NCBI RefSeq assembly: GCF_030812835.1
Contig: NZ_JAUSTM010000004.1
Span: 79,514-143,513 of the forward strand
Direction: 5' to 3'
Source of the DNA: Streptococcus moroccensis
GTDB lineage: Bacteria > Bacillota > Bacilli > Lactobacillales > Streptococcaceae
Length of the DNA stretch: 64,000 nucleotides
In this document: one piece after another, positions 8,598-15,259 of the stretch
Position numbering within the stretch: the first letter of the stretch is position 1
Layout: each line of letters starts with the position of its first letter
The notes under the pieces: model-generated
Database searches by the model: none
What the model was told of the DNA's origin: nothing
The model's input: only the letters and a program-made list of their open reading frames with translations
Position numbers and translations under genes: made by a program

Positions 8598-10181
8598 TTA
8601 TTTTAGCTGATAAAGCTTGAAATGATCCAGATTTAAGTCAATCTCTTCGTAAGAAGCAGCCAAGTGTGAAGCAAAGGAATCTAGCATGGGCTGGTTTTGA
8701 TTAATAACAACAAAGTGCGCCTTATCGTAACCAAGGGCGAGATTAAGATCAGCCCATTTATCCTCATTCACCAAATAAGTATCTGGTGTAATGTAACTTG
8801 CGGATGACCAGCGATCACTCTCCACATAAACCATGGCGCTATTATCCCAGGCATAAATACTATCAGTCACTTCGCTTTCTTGAGAAATGTATTCTGCTAC
8901 AACAGTTCGCTCTGCTTGGATACTTTCTTGACTAAACCACATCCAAATGGGATAAGCTATGATATAAGCAACTGCTATTATAGGAAGAAAGCCATTTAAG
9001 ACAAGGTAAGATTTAGGTTCTGTTACGGCTAACGGTTCACCATCATCCGAAAGCTGTGTCTGAATGGTTTCCGCCATATATAGTCCTGTTAGCAATACCC
9101 CAAAAGGCACCAAAGGGATCAAATTCGATACCGAAAAAGGAGACTCTAAAATAGCTATTGCCAATGTTGCAAGAAATGAACTATACAACAGCAATGGTAA
9201 TTCCTTTTTACGAGAACTGATACAAGCCATTAGGCCATAGACCAAACTGGTGAGAAGGCCTGTCACCAAAAGCAGGCCTGCTCCTATCATCAATGGCATC
9301 GTGTTCGTGCCCAGGCTCAGTCCCAAAGTTGTCAATGGGTAAAGAAAGGTCTGCTCTATGGCTGCTCCAACATTTTGATACAAAATCGTGTAATAACCAA
9401 TCGTATAGACAATGAGAAGAAAGCCAAGGATCGTTGCAAGGAATTGGTATACCCCTCTGGCTTTTCGGTTCCAACGCCAATTAACAATCGTTAAAAAGAC
9501 GAGACTGACTAACCAAAAGAGGCTGCTCTTAGGGTCGATTAAGAACACAAGTGCTCCATTAATGCCGTACAGAATGAAGCCTTCATCACGTGTGTCATCA
9601 GCTAGGTATCGTAAGACAAAGAACAGGCCATTTAAAAGAAATGGGAGGGCAAACAAGGAAGCATAGATTCCTCCCCAACCGAGGCAGGCCACGCCTAAAT
9701 AAAAGGCTAAGAGCAACTGACGACTAATCTTCTCATGATAGGTTACTTGCCAAATGATACGGTAAAAAGTGGCCCCTGACCAAACTGTTAGGCCGAATTG
9801 AATGGCCATTAAGATCCACGGTGTCCCTAATAAGCTTCCAGCCATTGCTAACAGATAATAAACAAGACCACTTGTCCCATAAAAATCCATATATGGAACA
9901 TGGCCTGCCATCATAGCAGAACCGATATATAAGGTTTGAGATTGCAAGCTATCTGCAAAGCGCATAAGGAGAGGATTGGCAACACTAAAAACAGCCAACA
10001 AGCCACTCAACCCTATAATCAATCCCCAAGGAAGGTGCGCCCGTCTTTCTCTTAAGGATAAACGAGGTGCTGACGTGTCATGCTCTTGCCATTCTCCTTG
10101 GCTGCCCCCACTTCTAATCCGACTTCTCTTAGTATGTTTTCCTCTCGGGTAGAGGTTTTCCATACGACTATACTCACTCAT
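8598..10181 (-). CDS. Polytopic membrane protein, GT-C glycosyltransferase-like
   Basis: A 527-residue protein. A basic N-terminal tail of about 50 residues (many Arg, KRSRIRSGG) is followed by roughly eleven transmembrane segments and a C-terminal soluble region (about 415-527). The first extracytoplasmic loop after helix 1 contains DFYGTSGLVYYLL, reminiscent of the acidic loop of GT-C transferases that use lipid-linked sugars. This is inference, because no exact family signature can be confirmed by eye. AAAAGGAGTTAACT precedes the ATG. It is a single gene between nrdD (176 bases downstream, across the NrdR boxes) and a small ORF. Confidence 0.75.
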   Translation of the reverse strand: MSEYSRMENLYPRGKHTKRSRIRSGGSQGEWQEHDTSAPRLSLRERRAHLPWGLIIGLSGLLAVFSVANPLLMRFADSLQSQTLYIGSAMMAGHVPYMDFYGTSGLVYYLLAMAGSLLGTPWILMAIQFGLTVWSGATFYRIIWQVTYHEKISRQLLLAFYLGVACLGWGGIYASLFALPFLLNGLFFVLRYLADDTRDEGFILYGINGALVFLIDPKSSLFWLVSLVFLTIVNWRWNRKARGVYQFLATILGFLLIVYTIGYYTILYQNVGAAIEQTFLYPLTTLGLSLGTNTMPLMIGAGLLLVTGLLTSLVYGLMACISSRKKELPLLLYSSFLATLAIAILESPFSVSNLIPLVPFGVLLTGLYMAETIQTQLSDDGEPLAVTEPKSYLVLNGFLPIIAVAYIIAYPIWMWFSQESIQAERTVVAEYISQESEVTDSIYAWDNSAMVYVESDRWSSASYITPDTYLVNEDKWADLNLALGYDKAHFVVINQNQPMLDSFASHLAASYEEIDLNLDHFKLYQLK

Positions 10182-10216
10182 AGTTAACTCCTTTTCAGAA
10201 CCTAACTCATAGTATA

Positions 10217-10360
10217 TCAGAAAGTCTGTTTACTGTCATGCACTTCCTGACCTTGAAATAGATCTGTCAGAGATAGTGATTTAGCATATTGCTCTATCTC
10301 TCGAAAGCTATGAAAGCTTCCTTTCCAAAACTCCTGATCATACTTTTTCTCTTCCATCAT
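10217..10360 (-). CDS. Possible small protein, 47 residues
   Basis: A short frame from tandem ATGs (10360 and 10357) to TGA at 10217 encodes an acidic-basic mixed, probably helical peptide beginning MMEEKKYDQEFWKGSFHSF and ending HDSKQTF. It lies 35 bases upstream of the membrane protein gene in the same direction. An AAAAAAGAGAG stretch is close to the start. The amino-acid composition looks like real coding sequence, but I recognise no family. It could be the leader gene of the membrane protein transcript. Confidence 0.4.
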   Translation of the reverse strand: MMEEKKYDQEFWKGSFHSFREIEQYAKSLSLTDLFQGQEVHDSKQTF

Positions 10361-10450
10361 CTCTCTTTTTTAATCTCTCTCACTGATGACCCTCAACGGC
10401 TTTATAGATTTCTGACTATGAGCCATGTTATACGGGTATACGACTGTTGA

Positions 10451-10594
10451 CATCCCTTCATACTCTATATTGAAATTGAACAAGCCATAAAGATTGAAAA
10501 AGAGCGAAACTACTGGACGCTTCAGACGAGTCGTCTCTTTTATCCTGTTTCAGCATTTTTGACGGGACTTGGCTTCCTATTTATCTATTCGTAA
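10451..10594 (+). pseudogene. Possible C-terminal remnant of a membrane protein gene
   Basis: An open plus-strand frame without any start codon reads like real protein: a charged helix (IEIEQAIKIEKERNYW) followed by a hydrophobic C-terminus (FYPVSAFLTGLGFLFIYS) and TAA. It is preceded in frame by TGA. It lies in the 450-base gap before cls. I cannot assign a family, and it may be chance. Confidence 0.25.
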
Positions 10595-10618
10595 AGGCTT
10601 TTAAATCTTATTAAATTC

Positions 10619-10627
10619 TGCTATAAT
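10619..10627 (+). promoter_or_regulatory. Extended -10 promoter directly abutting the cls start codon
   Basis: TGCTATAAT (TGn plus perfect TATAAT at 10622-10627) ends 6 bases before the ATG at 10634, so the expected +1 falls on or next to the A of the start codon. There is no Shine-Dalgarno sequence and no upstream in-frame start. The -35 region (TTTTAA about 10599) is weak. Confidence 0.6.
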
Positions 10628-10633
10628 CATGCT

Positions 10634-12181
10634 ATGGAAAAACTCTATACATTTTTATCGCGTTTTGGTTTTTATTTATTTTGTGCCTTGGCCATTATTA
10701 TTGAAATCTTGGCTCTCATTTTATTCTTTGTCTTTCTAGCAGACAAGGCGCCTTTCTTATGGATTCTTCTCATGCTAGTCTACCTAGGCTCTATCTTATC
10801 GATTATCAATCGAAAAACGGCGCCTGAAAATAAGGTGGCTTGGTTGATTATTGTCTTTATGTTGCCCGGTGTAGGCAGCATCTTCTATGTCATGTTCTTT
10901 GAGCGCCGCATCTCAAAAGTGGAGCGCAAGCATTACCAAAAAATTGAAAAACGGGCCCTCAGGCACGTCCTCCTCCCAGGAGAACACCCTCTGATGCAAA
11001 ACATGCACCTCTCAGATCCGACCACCTATAATCATTTGCATGGCTTGATGATGGTTGATCCTACTGCCCAGCCCTATACGGATACTCAGTCTCGCTACTA
11101 TGCTCTAGGGGAAGAGATGTGGGTTGATATGCTTGATGATTTGCGTCAAGCCAAGCATTTTATCTTTATGGAGTATTATATCGTTGAACTTGGGGAAATG
11201 TGGGACAGTATTCTTGACATCCTAGTTCAAAAAGCCAAAGAGGGCGTTGAGGTTCGCTTCATGTATGACGACATTGGCTGTATGGTTACCCTTCCTAATG
11301 ACTACGACATACAGTTAAAAGAGCTTGGGATTAATGCAACGCCTTTTAACCGTCTAACACCTAAGGCTTCCGTGGTTTATAATAACCGCAGCCACCGTAA
11401 AATCACAGTCATCGATGGCCAAATTGGCTATACTGGTGGTATCAATCTGGCTGATGAGTATGTCAATATTAAGGAACGCTTTGGCCACTGGAAAGATGGG
11501 GGCATGCGGCTTGAAGGCATGGCTGTTCAAGCCTTAACCAAACTCTTCCTGCTCAATTGGGATATCAATAGCATTGAAGTGTCAGATTTTAACCACTATC
11601 AGAGCTTTACCCAGCCCGTGGTGGCTGACGGTGGCCTCTATGTGCCATACGGGTCTGGACCTAAGCCTATTTATCAGCGCTATGTTGGTAAGATTGTCTA
11701 CTTAAATCTTCTCAAGCAAGCCCAACATTATGTCTACATCACCACCCCTTACTTGATTATCGATTACGATTTGACAGAGGATTTGAAAAATGCTGCGCTC
11801 CGTGGGGTAGAAGTCATTATTCTCATGCCTTTCATCGCAGATAAGGCACTGATTCAAATCATCAACCGCTCTGCTTATCAGGAACTACGCGATGCTGGTG
11901 TTCGTATTTTTGAATACACGCCCGGTTTTATCCACAGCAAGAACTTTGTCGTTGACGACATCTATGCCGTTATCGGCACCATTAACTTGGATTACCGTAG
12001 TCTGGTTCATCACTATGAAAATGCTGTGTTTATCCATAATTCTCCGATTATTGCGGATAGCAAACAGGACTTCCTTGAAAGCCTCGCTTTGTCACAAGAA
12101 ATTCACGATGACACCCTGAAAATTAGCCTAAGACACAAGCTCATTAAAGCCCTGGTCGAAGTCTTTGCCCCAATGCTCTAA
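10634..12181 (+). CDS. cls: Cardiolipin synthase (phospholipase D family)
   Basis: A 515-residue membrane enzyme that condenses two phosphatidylglycerols to cardiolipin plus glycerol. Two N-terminal transmembrane helices (about 10-35 and 40-58) and a third around 70-88 are followed by two PLD domains. The HKD motifs are HRKITVIDGQIGYTGG (about 257) and HSKNFVVDDIYAVIGTINLD (about 435). The ATG at 10634 is the only possible start, since TAA precedes in frame without another start codon. It lacks a Shine-Dalgarno and sits right at the predicted transcription start. It is monocistronic, ending in a strong terminator. Confidence 0.93.
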   Translation: MEKLYTFLSRFGFYLFCALAIIIEILALILFFVFLADKAPFLWILLMLVYLGSILSIINRKTAPENKVAWLIIVFMLPGVGSIFYVMFFERRISKVERKHYQKIEKRALRHVLLPGEHPLMQNMHLSDPTTYNHLHGLMMVDPTAQPYTDTQSRYYALGEEMWVDMLDDLRQAKHFIFMEYYIVELGEMWDSILDILVQKAKEGVEVRFMYDDIGCMVTLPNDYDIQLKELGINATPFNRLTPKASVVYNNRSHRKITVIDGQIGYTGGINLADEYVNIKERFGHWKDGGMRLEGMAVQALTKLFLLNWDINSIEVSDFNHYQSFTQPVVADGGLYVPYGSGPKPIYQRYVGKIVYLNLLKQAQHYVYITTPYLIIDYDLTEDLKNAALRGVEVIILMPFIADKALIQIINRSAYQELRDAGVRIFEYTPGFIHSKNFVVDDIYAVIGTINLDYRSLVHHYENAVFIHNSPIIADSKQDFLESLALSQEIHDDTLKISLRHKLIKALVEVFAPML

Positions 12182-12209
12182 AACACAATCACTCCTAAAA
12201 ATGTCATAA

Positions 12210-12258
12210 AAAAACAGTAGCTAAATCTCTACAGAGAAAAAGTTTAGCTACTGTTTTG
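12210..12258 (+). terminator. Terminator after cls
   Basis: A 13-bp stem (AACAGTAGCTAAA with TTTAGCTACTGTT) around a 17-base loop, followed by TTTTG, 30 bases after the cls stop. Confidence 0.85.
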
Positions 12259-12268
12259 CCTTCAAAAC

Positions 12269-12297
12269 TTGTTTTTTTTCTTTAATTCGTGTATGAT
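12269..12297 (+). promoter_or_regulatory. Promoter of tRNA-Leu(CAG)
   Basis: -35 TTGTTT (12269-12274), 17-bp spacer, -10 TATGAT (12292-12297), 13 bases before the mature tRNA 5' end. Confidence 0.65.
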
Positions 12298-12310
12298 AGG
12301 AATAGATTTT

Positions 12311-12393
12311 GCGGAGGTGGTGGAACGGCAGACACGCATGCTTCAGGCGCATGTGCCCGCACGGGTGTGAGGGTTCAAATCCCTTCCTCCGCA
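12311..12393 (+). tRNA. tRNA-Leu (anticodon CAG)
   Basis: An 83-nt class II tRNA. The acceptor GCGGAGG pairs with CCTCCGC and the discriminator is A. The anticodon stem CATGC/GCATG holds loop TTCAGGC with CAG. The long variable arm (TGCCCGCACGGGTGT) and the GGTTCAAATCC T-arm are intact. CCA is not encoded. The gene forms the left boundary of the integrated element and is complete, so any insertion is 3' of it. Confidence 0.95.
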
Positions 12394-12457
12394 TTTAAAA
12401 AAACTCGCCCTTAGCCGAGCTGACACAAAGCAGTTTAGTTATTAGGGGTTAATAGTA

Positions 12458-12485
12458 GCGAGTCAGTCCGCCTGACTCGCTTTTT
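12458..12485 (+). terminator. Perfect hairpin with T-run at the element's left end
   Basis: GCGAGTCAG and CTGACTCGC (9 bp perfect) enclose TCCGC and are followed by TTTTT on the plus strand. It can insulate the element from plus-strand readthrough past the tRNA. The minus-strand recombinase stop codon lies inside the stem. Confidence 0.6.
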
Positions 12486-14157
12486 CAATGTTTAGTTTTC
12501 CAATGAAATTGTAATAAATGTCTATCTGAATAATTCGGTTGCGTTTCGTGCCAGTTGGCTTGTGAATTACAATCTTGTCAATCAGTTCATTTACCATTTC
12601 AACGGTTAACTCTGGAAGTTCTGTATATTTTGAAATTCTTGCCATAAACTTGGAGATGTTAAGGCTGTCTTCTTGTTGTTTGGCAAGTTTTTCGGTTAAG
12701 TTAGAAATGGAAGTTTGAAGTTGCTTCTGTTCCTCTTCATAAGTCTGGCTTAACTTCACAAAGCGTTCATCTGAAATTTTTCCAAGTAGATTGTCTTCGT
12801 AGAGTTTCTGAATAATTCGGTCAATTTCTACTGAACGGTGCTCTTCTTTTTGGAGTTGTTGGTGCTGGCGTTTGTTATCTTTTGAAAATTGCGCGTGGCT
12901 TTGCTTTTCTAGACTCTTTAGAAAATCTTCCTTATTCAAGTTAATCTCTCGAATAGTTTGGCGCAATTTATCACTTACAATCTCAATCAAGGCAGATTTT
13001 TGAATATAATGGGGATTCTCACACCCATCAATCGGCTTGCGGTAGCCAGAACATTTGTAATGGTCGTGATTTAATCCATTTTTCTCTTGCGGACAAAAGT
13101 AGTGTTTCCGCCCACAAGTTCCACAAAAGACCAGTCCCGCAAATAGATTTTCATGACCAACTCGATTTTTATACCGCTGGTTCGAACGCTTGTGGCTTCG
13201 CATTTTCTGGACAATATCGAAAGTTTCTTGGTCTATAATCGCTTCATGCGTATTCTCGAAAATCAACCAGTTTTCTTTTGGATTTTCCAACTTGCGCTTG
13301 TCTTTATAAGACTTTGAGCGTTTCCGAAGATTGACCGTATGTCCGAGATATTCTTCGCGTCCTAATAGCCTTGTGATTGTTTCACGACTCCAGTAATAAG
13401 GCGAATAGTTAGAATTTTTCACTCCAGAAAGTGGCTTCCTGCCATTCTTGATTCTATAAACATCTGGTTTTTCGATATGTTCAGTTTCAAGCAACTTACC
13501 AATTTCATTGGCTGATTTACCGCTTTTCGCCTCTTGAAAAATCCGTTTCACAACTTCGCTGGCGACTGGGTCAATTATCCAGTTTTTTGGGTTGTCTGGG
13601 TCTTTCAAGTAACCGTAAGGCGGATTAACCGTTACACGTTCGCCAGCTCGTGCTTTAGCTTGAATAACCGCTCGAATTTTCTTGCTAGTGTCCGCTGCAT
13701 ACATCTCGTCCATGAGGCTCTTGATTGGCAAGAAAATGGAGTTGGTTTCATTTGGCTTGTTTGAATCTATGCCGTCATTAAGGGCGATAAAGCGGACATC
13801 AAAACTTGGAAAAGTAATTTCCGTTAGTTGCCCAACCTTGATATAAGACCGCCCTAAACGGCTTAAATCCTTAACAATGAAGTTTGAAACTTGTCCATTT
13901 TCTACAAGCCGTAACGCTTCTGAAATAGCTGGTCGGTCAAAATTCGTTCCGCTAAAACCATCATCAACGAAAAGGACGGGATTTGGCAGTTTTTCTCTGA
14001 TTACCACTTCAAAAAGAATATTCTTCTGATTGATAATAGAATTACTGTCTCCGTCCAGTCCGTCATCTTGACTCAAACGACAATAAACAACCGTAATATC
14101 CGACAGTTTGGAAGTATCTACTTGTTGGTAATATGGAATTGTCAAAGTTCTATTCAT
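12463..14157 (-). CDS. Large serine recombinase (integrase of the element)
   Basis: A 564-residue site-specific recombinase. The N-terminal resolvase domain begins VVYCRLSQDDG with catalytic Ser29, followed by DDGFSGTNFDRP and SRLGRSY (the Arg active-site motif), about residues 20-170. A recombinase domain (about 185-320) precedes a zinc ribbon (CGTCG near 350, then CSGY) and a C-terminal coiled coil rich in KQ/EQ. It should integrate and excise the element. The frame extends to a GTG at 14187, but AAAGGAG with proper spacing supports ATG 14157. A TATAAT at 14199-14204 is just upstream. Confidence 0.92.
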   Translation of the reverse strand: MNRTLTIPYYQQVDTSKLSDITVVYCRLSQDDGLDGDSNSIINQKNILFEVVIREKLPNPVLFVDDGFSGTNFDRPAISEALRLVENGQVSNFIVKDLSRLGRSYIKVGQLTEITFPSFDVRFIALNDGIDSNKPNETNSIFLPIKSLMDEMYAADTSKKIRAVIQAKARAGERVTVNPPYGYLKDPDNPKNWIIDPVASEVVKRIFQEAKSGKSANEIGKLLETEHIEKPDVYRIKNGRKPLSGVKNSNYSPYYWSRETITRLLGREEYLGHTVNLRKRSKSYKDKRKLENPKENWLIFENTHEAIIDQETFDIVQKMRSHKRSNQRYKNRVGHENLFAGLVFCGTCGRKHYFCPQEKNGLNHDHYKCSGYRKPIDGCENPHYIQKSALIEIVSDKLRQTIREINLNKEDFLKSLEKQSHAQFSKDNKRQHQQLQKEEHRSVEIDRIIQKLYEDNLLGKISDERFVKLSQTYEEEQKQLQTSISNLTEKLAKQQEDSLNISKFMARISKYTELPELTVEMVNELIDKIVIHKPTGTKRNRIIQIDIYYNFIGKLNIEKASQAD

Positions 14158-14198
14158 GTGTTTTTTCTCCTTTTGGAGTTCACACACCTTATACTTCT

Positions 14199-14204
14199 AT
14201 TATA
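14199..14204 (-). promoter_or_regulatory. Probable -10 of the recombinase promoter
   Basis: TATAAT on the minus strand, about 42 bases before the recombinase ATG. The -35 position has only TACTTT. A small CTACT/AGTAG dyad at about 14212-14227 overlaps it and could be an operator. Confidence 0.5.
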
Positions 14205-14219
14205 CCATTTTTACTACTG

Positions 14220-14387
14220 TTAAAGTAGTGATTTATCGCTTAAAATCAGCCTTTCTAAGACATTTTCAAGCGGACGATTTCCAGTAAAATAGTGGCAGAT
14301 AAAGTAAGTAGTTCGACCGATTTGCTTCTTTTCGTACTTGGTGTGCGAGCTGGTTATGGAGTCTTTATCTTGATTTTTCAAGTTCAT
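14220..14387 (-). CDS. TnpW-like small transposon protein
   Basis: A 55-residue protein from an ATG at 14387 preceded by AAAGGAGGGATTG. The core KKQIGRTTYFICHYFTG and the C-terminus ENVLERLILSD resemble the transposon-encoded TnpW family (IGKTTYIV..HF...E.L..KI.RLI), which occurs beside serine recombinases in Gram-positive mobile elements. Its role is not established. It overlaps the 3' end of the replication-relaxation gene by 23 bases and sits directly upstream of the recombinase. A longer reading from 14420 lacks a ribosome site. Confidence 0.65.
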   Translation of the reverse strand: MNLKNQDKDSITSSHTKYEKKQIGRTTYFICHYFTGNRPLENVLERLILSDKSLL

Positions 14388-15165
14388 CAATCCCTCCTTT
14401 GATATAGTTTTGGTAGTCATCCAGAGTAATCACGGTGAACAACTCCCAAAAGTTATAAAGCTCTTTTTGAATAGCTTTAGAAATAGCTAATTTGCGTTTG
14501 TCATCTGGCACAATCCAAAGCACGTAAGGAAAGACTTCTTTTTGGCGTTGCTCAATTCCAGAGCGGTAATATTCGATATACTTTTTACAAGTGTTCACGA
14601 TTCGAGACAGGCTTTCCGTGCTACGGTCTATTTCTAAAAAATAGTGGTCTTCGTATTCGTGGTTAATGAGTTCTAGATAAGCATCTGGCTTTAGAGTCAT
14701 ACCTACACCAGAAAGTTTTTGGTAGCTTCGCCATGAATTGGGTTCAAAGGAAAAGGTTTCGAGTGTTAATTTGTTAGAACTGCGGACAGTTTCCAGCGTT
14801 TCCACGAAAATCTCCGTAATCGCCAAGGTATGTTCGACATGACCTTGACTTGGCTCATATTGGTTTTTATAGCGCAAACTAATACTGTCATCTTGGCTTT
14901 TTAACAGTTTCAAACCTTGAAAGGTAATTTGCCAAACATAGGAAGCTGAGCCTTTACGCACACCCCCGATTCGACGTTTGAGGTGCGAAACCAGACCAGC
15001 CTTTAATAGTCTTTGTGTTGTAAAGTTGGCACGGCGAACGGCTGTTTCTGGTTTGTCACTATCTGAGTAAAAGAGTCTGGCGAGTTGGCTGGTGGTGGCA
15101 TATCTAGCTTGATTGAGAAAGTATAGGATTTGAATATCTTTATCTGTGAATTGATTCCATTTCAT
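14365..15165 (-). CDS. Replication-relaxation family protein (Replic_Relax)
   Basis: A 266-residue protein. The N-terminal winged helix (FTDKDIQILYFLNQARYATTSQLARLFY, about residues 6-33, with a second LLKAGLVSHLKRR strand-turn) is typical of the Replic_Relax family found in mobilizable plasmids and ICEs of Firmicutes. The C-terminal half (HYFLEIDRSTES near 170, then LWIVPDDKRK) has the family's DUF-type nuclease-like core with E and D residues. It probably acts in plasmid-like replication or in nicking at oriT. AAGGAG precedes the ATG. It follows the ATPase gene by 94 bases. Confidence 0.75.
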   Translation of the reverse strand: MKWNQFTDKDIQILYFLNQARYATTSQLARLFYSDSDKPETAVRRANFTTQRLLKAGLVSHLKRRIGGVRKGSASYVWQITFQGLKLLKSQDDSISLRYKNQYEPSQGHVEHTLAITEIFVETLETVRSSNKLTLETFSFEPNSWRSYQKLSGVGMTLKPDAYLELINHEYEDHYFLEIDRSTESLSRIVNTCKKYIEYYRSGIEQRQKEVFPYVLWIVPDDKRKLAISKAIQKELYNFWELFTVITLDDYQNYIKGGIDELEKSR

Positions 15166-15212
15166 CTGTTTCGTTCTCCTTGAATAGTTAGTGGTGGTTT
15201 GTCTTGTAATAT

Positions 15213-15251
15213 GGGGTTAGTTACGGAGTAAGTCATGTGACGGTTAACCCC
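15213..15251. repeat. Imperfect dyad GGGGTTA...TAACCCC between mobilisation genes
   Basis: GGGGTTA (15213-15219) and TAACCCC (15245-15251) are inverted around a 25-base centre. The same AGGGGTTAA word recurs at about 12443-12451 near the element's left end. It lies in the 94-base gap between the ATPase and the Replic_Relax gene, so it may be a protein-binding site or part of an origin of transfer. This is a weak inference. Confidence 0.35.
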
Positions 15252-15259
15252 TAAAAACG

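Noticed and set aside
12311..12393. Direct repeat of the tRNA-Leu 3' end as attR
   Set aside because: No copy of the tRNA 3' end was found near 21.0-21.15 kb, and a serine recombinase would not need one.
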